From Plectosphaerella cucumerina (taxonomy: Eukaryota > Ascomycota > Sordariomycetes > Glomerellales > Plectosphaerellaceae), in the NCBI GenBank assembly GCA_020746995.1, contig JAGPXD010000002.1:2604001-2668000 (forward strand): 64,000 nt of DNA, given 5' to 3'. Made by a program: the position numbers and the translations under genes. The first letter of the stretch is position 1, and the number at the start of each line of letters is the position of its first letter. Positions 21,169-33,983 of this stretch are shown here, one piece after another. The notes below the pieces were generated by a model. The model was not told the DNA's origin. It saw only the letters and a list, made by a program, of their open reading frames with translations, and did no database searches.

Positions 21169-21934
21169 TCTTCCGCGACAGGCCCGAGGATACTGACGAC
21201 GTCGCTGACTTTGATCGATTTGATTAGAACACCAAGCAAAAACATATGTCTATCGTTGATGCGTAGGGAGCTATTCTTCGTTCACCCGCCTGAAGGCCAT
21301 CACATCTGTCTGAGCACGACATGGCGTCAAGCCGACCCACGATAACGTGCTCAACCAGGGACCCGCTAGGGGCAACCTCACCGGATCTCTCATCCGCTTC
21401 CGATCCGTGTGGTTCAACGAACGGACCATTCAGCCATTTCGGAAAACGTGGAAGATCAATAGTAGGTCTTAGGTCTTGGTAGCGAGATGCCTACAGGTAT
21501 TTGACATCCGTGGTGGCGAGTGCAAGCTGGCGTCTTGAAGATGAACACGCCTTGAGTGCTCGAACCCAGTGCCCGCTCAGCAGCTTTTCAGGGGTTCAGG
21601 GGCTGCTTTTCCAGACATTCCACTTTCCTTCTCATTCCCGACAACTACCATGCCAAAACCCCCGATGGTGACATTCAAATACAATGGCGTGCTGTGTCCT
21701 GATATTGTGCAAGAATCAGATCGGTAGAGGTTCGTCGAGCATGGGAGCCGTGTCCGACGGACTTGCCAGGCAGCTCCGATTTGTCGTTACTACAGCCGCA
21801 TTCTTATTTGATGAACGCGTCGTCAAAAGGATGTGATGCAGCTACACCTTCAGTTCCATACTTGATTTCGATACTGGCGCAGGAGTCCTGTGTAATTGCC
21901 AAGCTGAATTGCCTCTACCAATTGCCAACGCACC
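21169..21934. promoter_or_regulatory. Shared divergent promoter of transcription factor and permease
   Basis: These 766 bp separate the Zn2Cys6 factor and the Dal5-type permease. No gene is visible. It is a natural place for autoregulatory CGG-type sites, but I see no convincing CGG-N-CCG pair. Confidence 0.4.
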
Positions 21935-23992
21935 ATGGACTCTCCACTCGCCGACAAGGAGGTCCAGTCGAAGGTGAATGACGACCCCGGATCAGGGGAC
22001 GACTCGATCTCGCGTCTCGAATGGACGGAAGATGAAGAAAAGAGCTTGGTGAAGAAGTGAGCTCTTTACGCTGCCTGTTCTTACCGGGAGAGACTGACAG
22101 CTCATGCTAGGCTCGATCTCATCATTATGCCCCTCCTGACGCTGGGATTCTATGCCCTCCAACTCGACCGCGGAAACATGTTTGTGCTTTTCCTACTACC
22201 TATATGAATGTCAAAACATCTGACTTTGAAAAGAGGAAATGCCCTGACCGACTTCTTCCTCCGTGATGTCGGCATCACGCAGAATCAGTTCAACGTCGGA
22301 CAGCAGCTTTTGTCGGCTGGCATCGTCATTCTCGAGGTAAGAGCTCTGAGCGGCCCCAAGAAGACTTCAGCTGACAGTCCCTAGATTCCAAGCAATTTGA
22401 TTCTTTACCGCATAGGGCCGGCTGCCTGGCTGGGCGGCCAGATGGTCGCATGGTACGCGCGCTCCCACGAGGTTCTTGGACATCTGAGAGACTGACCAGA
22501 ACGACTGCAACACAGGGGACTCATCGCCACCTTTCAGAGCTTCCAAGAAGGACTGGCGGCTTACCTTGTCACGCGGTTTCTTCTGGGGTACGACGCCGCC
22601 CTTCACCGTCAGGATGTTTGCTGACGTGGTTGCCTCTGCAGACTTGGAGAAGTTGGCTTCATCCCAGGCAGCCTTTTTACGATAACCCGGTGGTACAAGC
22701 GGGAAGAAACCAGCAAGAGATTCTCTGTCTTCTTCCTCGGCAACATGTTGGCCTCGGCGACATCAGGTCTCATTGCATTTGGAATGTGAGGAGTCCCGGA
22801 TGCCACCTAGTCGGCTGCCCGTTGCTGACAGAACTGTGCAGACTTCGCATGAGAGGAATCGCAGGCCTCGCTGGATGGCAATGGCTTTTCATCGTAAGAC
22901 GACACTTAGGGCTACCTCCAAGCTCTGGCCGAGTGCTGATACTTTTGACGAACAGATTGAAGGTGTCTTTACAGTTCTGATAGGAATCTTGTTCTTGGCT
23001 GTGTTCCCCAGAAGCACAGGTAATCCTACCTCGTTGCTTAGTCTCGGCTACTTTACGGAGCGCGAGCGGCTCATCATGGTCGAGAGGATCATTCGAGATG
23101 ACCCATCAAAAGCACAGCCGCGACAGCGCATCACCTGGAAGGAGTTGAAGGACACGGTTAGTCTCGGCTCCTCACTGCCTACACATCGAAAACATACTGA
23201 CTAGTCCTAGCTGACCAACTGGCGACTTCTGCCACATATGGGCTTGACCATCTGCGGCATCGCCCCCTCTTCGGCCTTTGGATCGTACGCACCATCGTTG
23301 GTCGTCGGCATGGGGTACGGAAGACTCGAGTCCAATGCGTTGATATCCATTGCCTACTGGATACTGCTGTTTTCCATTCTATTCTGGGGATGGGCTTCGT
23401 AAGTAGGCCTTCTTCGTCTGTCGTGATTCAAGGCTCACACAATTGCGGACAGGGACAAGATGCGAATTCGTGGCCTATGGGTGCTCTTGGGAATGATCAT
23501 TTTCTGGGCTTTCAACGTGAGTTACAGCTCCAAGTCCTGAAGATGACATATGGAGACTGATTCATATCGCAAGCTTGGGAACTGGAGCCTCGCCGCTTCT
23601 GAGGACAAGGCCGCTCGCTTCGCTGTTCTCACCCTGACGATTGCCATCTCCTGGCCATGGCGTCCGTCAACTCACCACCTGCTGCTTCATCAATGGCATT
23701 GCTGACGAATGATGCGACAGACCCCGTGAACGGATCGTGGGTATCGCTGAACGCAGAGACAGCAGGCGAGCGATCCATCTCGATGGCGGTGCACATCATG
23801 GCCGCCAACTGCGGCGGTATCGTCGGCAAGCAGATCTTCCGCGAGGAGGATGCTCCAGTCTACCGCCAGGGATGGAGGCTCGTCGTGATCCTCACCTCGG
23901 TAGCAGCCATTTGCTCGCTGCTCGCGAACCTGCAGTACTACTTTGGCAACGGCCGCAAGCTGGCGAGGAGCGGGCTCAGATATGCCTACTAA
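21935..23992 (+). CDS. MFS transporter, allantoate permease (Dal5/anion:cation symporter) type
   Basis: Twelve exons join to 480 residues: 21935-22056, 22111-22179, 22234-22336, 22385-22452, 22516-22587, 22642-22785, 22842-22893, 22956-23156, 23211-23398, 23453-23516, 23574-23661 and 23721-23992. Family marks are readable: LDLIIMPLLTLGFYALQLDR, DRGNIGNALTDFFL, IPSNLILYRIGPAAWLGGQM, RFLLGLGEVGFIPGSLFTIT, YFTERERLIMVERI and HPVNGSWVSLNAETAGERS. About twelve membrane segments are expected. Dal5-type carriers import allantoate, ureidosuccinate, vitamins or organic anions, and the substrate here is unknown. Eleven introns is high for a protein this size. An apparent stop in the last third disappears once the intron 23662-23720 is removed, so the gene looks intact. 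It diverges from the Zn2Cys6 factor. Confidence 0.88.
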
Positions 23993-25801
23993 CCCATGAC
24001 CGGGTTGTTGGTCTTTTAGGAAAAGCAAGTTGTGCCGTTCGTGCAACGAAACATGTCTGGATTTCAATGTCGCCTGGAGTTGTGTTGAACTGAGACATCG
24101 GCACCTGAGGGCTCGGCCGAGAGTCGCATTCCGAGGAGACCACGGAGACGCTTGTTGGGAGACTATCAGAGTCTCGGGATAGGGAGTCGACAGCTCGGCG
24201 CTTGTCCCTGCGGTTTCTAATTAGACATGTTCAAGTTGTAGTGGCCGGACGCCGAGCAAGCAAATATTTGCTCAACGTTTCGCAGACAGCTAACCCCTCG
24301 CCCTGGCCCCCCCGCCAGTTGAAGCCCCGGAGCCGACGTGCGTCCTCTGTGCCGTCAAGCAATGCCGTGTTCCCCCTCGACCGGAGCGACTGGGCCAATG
24401 GCAGAGGGTGCAGATAGCCGTGCAACTCGGCCTCTTCGCCCGGTCGTAGCCGGCGGCCGGCGTCAGGGAAAAGGGGAAGAACGAAACAGCCCACCCGGGG
24501 ATGCGAAGAAACAGGTTCCGGCGAGGATTTCAGCCGCAACCCGCCTAGCTAGCAAATGATCTGCCCGGGCGACCCGGCTAGCGTTGCTTTGTTGGGACCT
24601 CGAATCCCGCCACAGGCATGCATATCAAGGGCGCGCGCGGCCTGGAGGGCGATGCAGTCGTGTGCCAACCTGCTCGGGCTGGGCAAGCGGCGTTGGCGGT
24701 TCAAGTGGGTTATGGTGGTGTGGTTGCGCATGCAGGTGCTTCTGTATCCAGATGGCGCCCGCGCGCATCTATCAACAACCCACATGACGATTAGCCGTAC
24801 AGGTACCTCGTCCCATGGTTTCATCAGGGCTGCTGCTTCCAATCGTCTCGCCCGACCCAGGCTGTCACCCCATCTCCCGGGCAAGTATGTCGATAGTTCT
24901 TCTGCCCTGACCACGCCGATCGGATCAAAGGTCTGTCTGTCTGTTGGAACTTGAAGCAATGTTCAGGGGCCCCTCGCGGAATGCGCAGCAAGATGAAATC
25001 TGCATGTGATTCTGGGTCCCTGTGAGCGTGCGCCGACGGGACAATAATTTAGTGGGCTTCCCTCGGCGGCCTGGCGGGGGGGCTCTTCGGGGAGGATACG
25101 ACATATTGAGGGGTCCGGGCCAATCATCGAGCCTGTATTACCCCCTGCGAGCTAGCCCTGGAGCTTCTGGAGGTGCCCAGCTCCCTGTCTCCTGGCTGAC
25201 GCACCAAAAAGCGGCAGCTTCCTTGCGGCGGCCGGGGGCTTGCACCTCCCCACTCCAGCAGGCCACTTGGAGTCGAGGGGCGAGCTTCCTGGCACAATAG
25301 CGCCGCCGGACCGGGGGAATGGTGAGCAGCCGTCGCACATTTGCCTGCCCAGTGGCCTGCTTGCTTGCTGGCCCTTCGCCATCTGTCGTCCACCTGCATG
25401 ACTTTTTCGTCATCGTCGCCATTTACTCACATTTTCTCTCTTCCCTTCCCTATCGTCCACGCCTCGCGCGAGACACTGTCCGAGAACTCTTCTTTTCGTC
25501 TCTTGTTCTTCCACGGCGACTTGGACGACTCGCGATTATCAGCAGCTTAGCTCCGACGCGAGCTCTGCCCTACCCCGAGCTCTCCACACCCCGTCACTTC
25601 GATCGGTTCCTATCTCGACCCCTCTCTCTCCGAGCCATTCTACTTCCCAACATACACGGGCCTGCAGCATGACAGCATAGGAACTGTCGCAGACTGCCCG
25701 TGCCACCGAGTCCAACTCAACTTCGAGACTTCTGCGCTCGGATTACATATCGCGCCTCTCGTAACGCCGACATCATACCTCAACCTCCACCATCCTGTGC
25801 C
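23993..25801. other. 1.8-kb intergenic region upstream of the acyltransferase
   Basis: This holds the permease 3' UTR and the acyltransferase promoter. Overlapping ORFs in all frames reflect high GC and none is supported. From about 25430 the sequence turns pyrimidine-rich, like a 5' leader. Confidence 0.4.
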
Positions 25802-28160
25802 ATGCCGGACGAAGCTGGCACCGCGGCCAGTGCGCCGCCGCAGAGCGCACGCTCTTCGAAACCACCCAAGGAGCTCTACCCCATGACGTCGTGGAAATAT
25901 GACATCTTCCTCTGGGTCGTCGGCGTCCTCGCCGAGCTCTTCTTCCGCGAGGTCCACCCTAGGGGCACCTGGAAGGTGCCTCACACCGGGCCCGTCCTTT
26001 TCGTCGCCGCCCCCCACGCCAACCAGGTACGATGCGCTGCCACCTTGCCGGACCTCCCCTCCACTCCTTGCTGACAATGTCTTCCGCCAGTTCGTCGACG
26101 CCCTGGTGCTCCTGCGCACTCTCCGAAACGAAGCTGGTCGCCGCGTCAGCGTCCTTATCGCCCAAAAGTCCGTCCACGGCTTCATCGGCTGGGGTTCTCG
26201 CCAGGTCGGCGCCGTTCCCGTGGGACGTCCCCAGGATGGCGCCAAACCCGGCGCTGGGCTTATCTACCTCCCCGACCCTCTCAACGATCCGACCCTCGTT
26301 CGTGGCGTGGGTACAAAGTTTGGCGAAGGACAGGGCGAGGTTGGTGGCATGCTCTTCCTGCCCTCGACCAAGGGCCAGACGGGCAGCAGTATGGAGATTG
26401 CCAGCATCGACAGCCCCGAGGAGCTTCGCCTCAAGCGTCCCTTCAAGAGCAAGACGCCGCTGCTGCAGCTCACCGGCCGAGTCGACATCAACTCGGACGG
26501 CAAGTTCATCGACAGGGACCTCAAGGGCTGCAACCCCGGATTCGAGGGGTGCAAGTACAAGCTGGCGCCCAAGGTTGACCAGACCAAGGTGTACGAGGCT
26601 GTCTTCAACCGCCTGCGCAACGGTGGATGCGTGGGTATTTTCCCCGAGGGCGGTAGCCATGACCGGACGGAGCTTCTGCCCCTGAAGGCTGGTCTCGCCA
26701 TTATGGCTCTCGGCGCACTCGCCGAAGACCCCGATATTGGCCTCAAGATTGTTCCCGTTGGCATGAACTACTTCCACGCCCACAAGTTCCGGTCCCGCGC
26801 CGTCATCGAGTTTGGCGCCCCTTACGAGATCCCCCGCCGTGTCATCGACATGTACAAGAACAACCAAAGGCGTGAGGCCATCGGCGAGGTGCTTGACACG
26901 ACGCACCAGATCCTGAGCGCCGTCACCGTGTCAACGCCTGATTACGACACGCTGATGCTTATCCAGGCCGCCCGGCGTCTCTACAACCCTACGGGGAAGA
27001 AGCTTCCGCTGCCCGTGGTCGTCGAGCTTAACAGGCGCCTCGCCCTCGGTTACGAGAGGTACAAGGATGACGAGCGCATCATTCAGCTGTCAAAGTCGGT
27101 CAAGGCCTACAACAAGCAGCTGCGCTATCTCAACCTTCGCGACCACCAGGTCCAGTACGCCAAGATGTCCATCCCCAAGGTCGCTTTCACCCTTGTGTAC
27201 AGGATCGTCAAGCTCCTCGTGCTACTCATTGGCGTCCTGCCCGGCCTGATCTTGTTCGCGCCCGTCTTCATCGCCGCCAAGGTCATCAGCATACGCAAGG
27301 CCAAGCAGGCGCTGGCCGCATCAACAGTCAAGATCCAAGGCCGCGACGTCATGGCTACGTGGAAGCTCATGGTCGCCATGTTCCTCGCGCCGACGCTCTA
27401 CAACTTCTACTCAGCTATTGTCGCCTGGAAGGCGTACCAGGACCACATCTGGGGCTACGTCCCAGAATGGGTGCCGTGGTGGGCCATGTACTTCGTCGCG
27501 TGGCCGGTCATGGTCGCCATCACATTTGCGGCGCTGCGCTTCGGTGAGGTTGGTATGGACATCTTCAAGTCGCTGCGCCCGCTGTACCACTGCCTCAACC
27601 CTGGCTCGAGCGACGACGTCCAGCAGCTCAAGATTCGCCGCGCGCAGCTCAGCACCCAGGTGACCGATGTCATCAACACCCTCGGGCCCGAGATGTTCCC
27701 CGACTTTGACAAGATGCGCCTGGTCAGCGACCCCTTCAAGGCGGAGGGTGGACCGGCAGCACCGAAACGCCGCGACAGCGAGGTCTCTCTCGGACAGGAG
27801 CCGGCCACGCCCCCCTCGCTCCGGAGGAACAGCACGACCATGTCTAGCCGCGCACTCCCCCGCAACGACTCGTTCAGCAACATTGGCCATGTGGGCATCT
27901 TCTCGACCCGGCCACCGTCGAGGTCCAGGAGCCGCAGCAGGAGCAGCAGCAGCGGTGGCGGGTTTGGCTCGGGCGGATTCCCTCTCAGTGGGTTCACGAC
28001 GCTGGACTCGGAGGGTGGCTTCGAGGAGGCCAGCAAGAAGATCCGCGCGGCGATGAAGCTGCGGAGGCGGAAGAGCGGCGACGCCAAGCTGGGCCTGAGC
28101 CACGACGAGACAGACGACGACGAGGAGGAGGGCACGGAGGCAAGGAAGAAGACTACCTAG
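25802..28160 (+). CDS. Glycerol-3-phosphate / dihydroxyacetone-phosphate acyltransferase (Sct1/Gpt2 type)
   Basis: Exons 25802-26026 and 26091-28160 join to 764 residues. Acyltransferase block I, split exactly by the intron, reads APHANQ-FVD (near residue 72). Block III is GIFPEGGSHDRTELLPLKAG (near residue 260) and the following block KIVPVGMNYFHAHKFRS. One membrane segment (FLWVVGVLAELFF) precedes the domain. Two more hydrophobic stretches follow it: LVLLIGVLPGLILFAPVF and the pair around NFYSAIVAWKAY. The Ser/Arg-rich C-terminal tail ends in an acidic run, like the phosphorylated tails of yeast Sct1 and Gpt2. The enzyme makes lysophosphatidic acid in the ER, the first step of phospholipid and storage-lipid synthesis. 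ATG 25802 is the first in-frame ATG of the open frame and lies in a good context (gccATGccg). Confidence 0.92.
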
Positions 28161-29150
28161 GGGACATCTATACCAGGGGCTTAGGGCAAGGGGACGGCGT
28201 AGACCAAGGTGTTCTGGTGACTCATCAGCGTTTCTGGTCTGTATCTACTACAACTATTACGGTAATCTGAAATGAAGGTCAGAATCTTGCTCGTTGAGAT
28301 GTGCGCTTATATGCCAAGCACTCAGGGCCCCAGAGCTGGCCAGTCATTCCGGACTTCTGTGAGAATTTGGCCCACCCTTGTAAACGAGGAAGCTGTTGAT
28401 TATCAACTGGATCCACATGAGTCGCACGAAGGATCATTTGCGCTTTTCGAGAGGAAAAGGTTGTCAGCGGGTGGTGATCGGAGAGGGGTGGTTTGACACG
28501 GATGCTGGTGACGCAAGCCCGCCTCTGGCTCTCGTCACGGCTCTTGCAGAATGTAATGGTTCCGCTACAATGGCGACGCAATATGTATGCGAGGGTGAGA
28601 CGGCCCGGTCACGCCACGCAACCGTGATGTGATCTGGGTGGTCGGAGGACGGGAGTTTATCTCTCCGATCTAATCAGATTGAAGCCGCTAGCTGCGCCGG
28701 GGATCCGAGAAATTTCAGGCCGCGTGCCTGTCACTCAGCAGCTTGCCCAGCACGACATCAGAGGCCCCCGGAGCCCCCGGTTTTAAGAAATCCCCCGTCC
28801 ATGGCGGGCACTCCCCAGGACTGCCGCCCCCGGGGCGGAGGTGGGAGGGAGGAGGGCATTGAGCCCGGTTTTTTAGTCTCAGCACCTAGGGCGTCCCAGC
28901 TGCCGATTAGTTTGCCGAACCGAAACTACGAATTCACCGAGCCCGAACCGTTCGCTGCCTGCTAGAAGTAAAGGGTTCTTGGTCGCGAGTCGCGAGATCA
29001 GCATTGTGGGACGAAAGGACGCCCTGCCGATCTCTCGCTCGACCCCTACTACATCACCGCCACTTCGCTCTTCCCGACACTTCCCTCCTCCTTCCTCCCA
29101 GTCACTCGCTTGATTCCCACCGCTGGCAAGTCGCACAAGACTACGCAAAT
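28161..29150. other. Intergenic region
   Basis: Just under 1 kb between two plus-strand genes, with the acyltransferase 3' UTR and the promoter of the ferredoxin-like gene. A GC-rich block near 28730-28870 and a pyrimidine-rich stretch near 29040-29110 suggest promoter and leader. No gene is seen. Confidence 0.4.
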
Positions 29151-30251
29151 ATGGTCTTCAAGTCTCTGATCGACAGCGCCAAGAAGCTGGCGCTCGGCAC
29201 GACGGGCGCGGCGCCCCTCGGCGAGCTGTTCACCAAGACGGACCCCGCGGTCGATGGTGAGGAGTGCTCCCACGACTGCGAGTCGTGCCACATCAAGTAC
29301 CCGCGTGGCTTCAAGATCGAGACGGAAGACAAGTTCTACGGCCTCATCCAGGGGTGGAGTACCCATGCGCTTGTTGCGACGGGCAAGACGGACTGGGTCC
29401 GCGAGATCTCCGACGAGAAGGGCAGCGTCATGGAGGCGTTTGAGAAGGCCGACAAGCCGAATAACGGGGTGAGTTGCGCAGTTGCTTTCCCTCTCCAGCA
29501 AGACAGCACTGACTGTTGATGCGCACAGAGACTGATGATCTCGGCCACCAACATCCCCACGCCGAACGGCACCACCAGCTACGACCAGCCGACGACCGTC
29601 CTCCTTCTCCCCGAGTTCACGATCGTCGACAACGTCACCCCCCAGAACGTCCCCGCCCTCGTCTCAGACATCATCGAGCAGGCACCGACGACCACATCGC
29701 CCCTCGCACCCATCACGATACCCCCGCCCGATGCCCTCGCCGCACCCGCCGCCGACGCCCCCTCTCTGCCGCCACAGCTCTCCCGGCGCCCCTGCCCACA
29801 CAGCGTCCTCATCCTCCTCTGCTCGCAAAAGACCCGCGACGCGCGCTGCGGCCAATCCGCCCCGCTGATCCGCAAGGAACTCGAGCGCCACCTCCGCCCG
29901 CTCGGCCTCTTCCGCGACCTCGACGACGAGCGCCCCGGCGGCGTGGGCATCTACCTCGTCTCCCACGTCGGCGGGCACAAGTACAGCGCAAACGTCATCG
30001 TGTACCGGCGACACGACGCCTTTGGCCTCGACTCTGTGCAGCGCGTGGCCGGCGAAGAGCTGCGCCCCAAGCGTCGCGAGGACCTGCCGGCCGAGGACGT
30101 GGGCGCCGGCCAGGGTATCTGGCTCGCGAGGATCATGCCGGAGGACTGCGAGAACCTGGTGCGCTACACGGTGCTGCAGGGCAAGGTGGTCAAGCCTGAG
30201 ACGCAGCTGAGGGCTGGTTTTGATCGGGCAAAGGGGCTGATGAGCTGGTGA
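29151..30251 (+). CDS. Apd1-like sucrase/ferredoxin-family protein
   Basis: Exons 29151-29468 and 29529-30251 join to 346 residues. Two features place it in the sucrase/ferredoxin-like group with yeast Apd1: a Cys-rich N-terminal stretch EECSHDCESCHIKYP, and a thioredoxin-like C-terminal domain. That domain contains LLCSQKTRDARCGQSAP followed by SHVGGHKYSANV. In Apd1 two Cys and two His in exactly this arrangement (C-x8-C ... H-x3-H) bind a [2Fe-2S] cluster. The C-x8-C and HVGGH spacing is visible here. Family members are cytosolic redox proteins linked to oxidative stress and actin patch phenotypes. The precise role is unknown. There is no signal peptide. Confidence 0.82.
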
Positions 30252-31312
30252 GCTTTGGGCAGGTTCTATAGACGCATTGATAGATTTGGCCTCGATAGCA
30301 TTGTGCTTCTTGTCTCGGTGTGTGCGCTCGGGGAGGCATGTGCCGATGACGGCGAAACCCCCACCAAGTTGATGTGTCGCTGTTTTACGGCGCTGACCTC
30401 AACTATGACCAGGCGTTGTGATATTGACCGGAGGTTGGATGGAAGTAAACATCGCTTGTTATGGCAACGCCGAAGTAGGAAAAAGGAATAAATCGCTGTG
30501 GCTATTATGAGAGGCTGCTTGCTGCAGCATCAACAACAAGATCATTGGAGGCGAGAGCCTGGGTGCTGAACTTGACATTGCCATCAATGCCAGCGTTTGC
30601 TTCTTCTCAGTGCACTCTCAGCTTGATGTTGCCAGCTAGGTACTTGGGGAGCCAAAGGCCATCAAATTGACCGAGAGTCAGTTATCTCATTGCTCGACCG
30701 CAGAGAAAGGTCATCGGCCTAGCAGGTTCCTACTCGGATGATCGTACAACACATGGGTCAACATGGTGATGTTGCAGACCAACCAAGCCGACCTGTAGCA
30801 CTTGATAGAGCGGCCAGTAGTTCAACCCCAAACGGGCCAACCTTGTCGCTGGCCATTCAAAACCACCGAGTCCCATCTCGATGCCCCTCCAAAATTCGGA
30901 GAGGGCAACTTTTCTCGAGGCCGATAAGATACGGATCCGCGCTAGCGTCGGTCACCGTGACAACGCCCCCTTGGCGCTAAGCGTAAACACCCCCACCGCG
31001 AGCTTCAGCTCCAACGGCCCTGGCAGTGACGACGAGCGAACCAGGCCAGGTGTACCATGGTCCGAGAGACTCCGTATCCGTATTCCTGACCTCCATCATA
31101 CATCCATCCGTTCATCCATTCATCCCGTTGCTGTCTTTCGGCACGTCTTGCACTCTCTGCGAGCCCCCAGAGCATCCCCTCCGGCTTTGTCTCTTCGCTT
31201 CACGATGATTATGACTTGATTGGCATTTTTTTGACATCAGGCATAGGACCAGGTTCGCATTCCAGCCAGCGGCGTGCTTGTTCTTCTATCCTTCCATCCT
31301 CCTCCCTCCGAC
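30252..31312. other. Intergenic region
   Basis: About 1 kb between two plus-strand genes. Base composition is mixed, with a CATCCATC-rich stretch near 31090-31130 in the probable leader of the next gene. No supported gene. Confidence 0.4.
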
Positions 31313-33983
31313 ATGGCCACCTCTGTCCCAGACCCAAATGGTGCACCGAGGCAGGGCGACGGTCACCAGAGGTCCAAGTCCTCGGTGCTCAAGTCATTCA
31401 TCCACCGTCGGAACCAGTCTGACGGCTCCAGTCTACCGCCGGCTTTGTCCATAGGACAGCCTCAGGCCTTTCAGCAGCAGCAGAAATCCCCAGTGCAATC
31501 CCCTCTCGATAGTCCCTCGGCAATGGGCTTGTCACGCTCCCCGGCCGGGGCCCTGGCGGAGCTGCACCAGAACCAGCCGGATGCCCCAGGCCAGCGATCT
31601 CCCCGGAAAACAAGAGACGAGCGCCAACCCGGCAGCGACGATAGGGGCCGCTCCCCGACCAAGTCTGCATTCAGCACACTTTCGAGGATAGCTAACATCG
31701 ACCCCACCCGATACGCCAAATCCCGCGAAACGTCCCCCGATAAACCGAAAAAGACAAAGTCCTCCACCAACCTCGTCGGCCTCCTCTCCCGGCCAAAATC
31801 ATCCAAGAGCCTCAGCAAGCAGGCCAAGGACGACGAGGCACAGGCAATCAAGGACAAGGAGAACAGAACTCCCCCAGCCTCGCACTCCTCCAGCACCGAC
31901 CTGGGCGCTCCCCCGACACCCATCTACGCGCAATTCTCTAGTCAAGAATTCAACCAGCGACTCGCAGGGAAGGGCTCGTTGGATCTCGGCATGCCCAAGG
32001 AGGCAGAAACAACGGAAGCCGCGCAGAAGCCGAGCTCCGGTCGCGTCAAGGAACGGCCCAAGTCCTTCCACCCCCACATGATGCCACCTCCCATGGCCGC
32101 CAAGCAGCCAGCTCGCTCCCGCGACGATGGCATCTTGTCTTCCGTCAGCAAGTACGCCGACAGACTTCACGGCCAGGCGTCTTCGGAGCGCATCACAAGC
32201 AAGGCCCAGCGCCCAAAGATATTCACCGCCTTCTCCTCGTCCGGTGGCAGTGGCGGCAGCTCAGCCAAGGGATCCGCCCAGAACCCTGAGGGGCCCATCG
32301 ATCCCAAAGACATCGCCCCCTACCTCGAAGATATGCTGGACCGAAGGAACATCCCTGAGAATCAACGGTTCAAGATGAGGAACCTGAGCGACACTATCAA
32401 GATGGAGTTCATCCGCCAGGATTGGGCCGAGATGGCCGCCAAGGCCACGGACAAGCCGAACCCCGGCAACAACAGCGCATCCAGCATTGACGCCGTGTCC
32501 TCCGCCGTCGCCGCCGGCACCGACGACGATGACAGCCACCCCAAGCGATCCCGCGGACGGAGCTTCACTCTGGGCCGCTCGAAAAAGGACCCCAAGCTGA
32601 ACACCAAGAAGTCCAAGGGCGAAGGTACTCTGGGTAGGCACTTCAGGACCAAGTCTACGGAGAGCATCGTCGGCGGCGAGAGACCTCGGTCGACCTCAGG
32701 CTCCAGCGCCCCCAGCGGACTCCTGGCGAAGATCAACAAGATCGGTCAGGGCCCAGGCGACTTTGTTTCGTACCTCAAGAAGGTACAGCAGCCAGCCCTC
32801 GTCGAGGTAGGCAAGCTTCACAAACTCCGGCTCCTTCTGAGGAACGAGACGGTGTCATGGGCCGAGGACTTTATCCGGCAGGGAGGCATGGAGGAGATTG
32901 TCGGCCTCCTGAACCGGATCATCAAGGTCGAGTGGAGGTATGTTCGTCCTCATTCTTTCAGCTATGCCGCTTACTGACCCCTTCCACAGAGAGGAACACG
33001 AGGACGCCCTCCTCCACGAGAACCTCCTCTGTCTCAAGGCCCTGTGCACCACCGCGCTGGCCCTGCAGTACCTCGAGTCCATCCACACCGATCTCTTCCC
33101 CAAGATGATCCACATGCTCTTCGACCCCGAGAAGAAGGGCCCCAGCGAGTTCACCACGCGCAACATCGTCACCTCCATCCTCTTCACGTACATCGAGGCC
33201 GCCACCCCGCAGGAGCGCGTCATCCGCGCAAAGACCCTGCTGTCCTTCCTCCGCAACCCCCAGCCCAAGGAAGAAGAGCGTCCCGTCCCGTTCGTGCTCG
33301 AGATGCACAAGGAGAGGCCCTACACGGTGTGGAACAAGGAGGTCGTCAATGTGACCAAGGAAGTCTTTTGGATCTTCCTCCATAACCTCAACGTCATCGC
33401 CATGCCGGCAGAGTACTCTTCCAAGGGTGGCGCCCTGCTGGAGAGCGTCCAGTCGGCCTCGGCCTCGGCCCAGCAGCCTTACGCCTACATGCACAAACAC
33501 TTCCCCAAGCCGCCGCCGCCCGTTCCCGCTGCCCCTTACGTCGGCGGTGTCGAATGGGATGCCACCAACTATCTGGCCTCTCACCTCGATCTCGTCAACG
33601 CCATCATGGCATGCACCCCGACGGCGGCCCAGCGCAACGCCCTACGCGGCGAGATGCGCGTCTCTGGTTGGGACCGATGCATGGGCGGCAGTCTCCGGCT
33701 GTGCAAGGAGAAGTTCTACGGCTGCGTCCACGAGGGCCTGCGAACCTGGGTCGCCGCCGCCGCCGAGGACGGCTGGGACGTGCGAGACGTCCGCTACGGC
33801 CCCGCTCCGGACCCGTCCCGCAGTCCCAAGAGGAGGCCGGCGCCGCCCAAGACCGCCGATGGAGCGGGCCAGGAGGCCGCCCCGAGGATCGAGATGCCCA
33901 AGCTTGACTTTGGCCTGCCCTCGCCCGACGTGTCGAGGGGCGGCAACCCGCAGAGGAAGAAGAGCGACGATTGGCTCTCGTAG
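31313..33983 (+). CDS. GTPase-binding/FH3 protein lacking FH1-FH2 (formin-like N-terminal architecture)
   Basis: Exons 31313-32937 and 32990-33983 join to 872 residues. The first 320 residues are basic, Ser/Pro-rich and disordered. A diaphanous-type GTPase-binding domain starts near 325 (IDPKDIAPYLEDMLDRRNIP, MRNLSDTIKMEFIRQDWAE). It is followed by an FH3-type armadillo region (PGDFVSYLKKVQQPALVEV, LRLLLRNETVSWAEDFIRQG, HENLLCLKALCTTALALQYL). The protein then ends in a Pro-rich tail (PKPPPPVPAAP, RRPAPPK) at KKSDDWLS. No FH2 actin-nucleating domain is present here or downstream, so it should bind Rho-type GTPases without nucleating actin itself. ATG 31313 is the first in frame. Such proteins occur across ascomycetes but are little studied. 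Confidence 0.85.

Noticed and set aside
23640..23720. Premature stop in the Dal5-type permease
   Set aside because: Lies within a 59-nt intron with branch GCTGACG. Splicing restores SWPWHPVNGSW.
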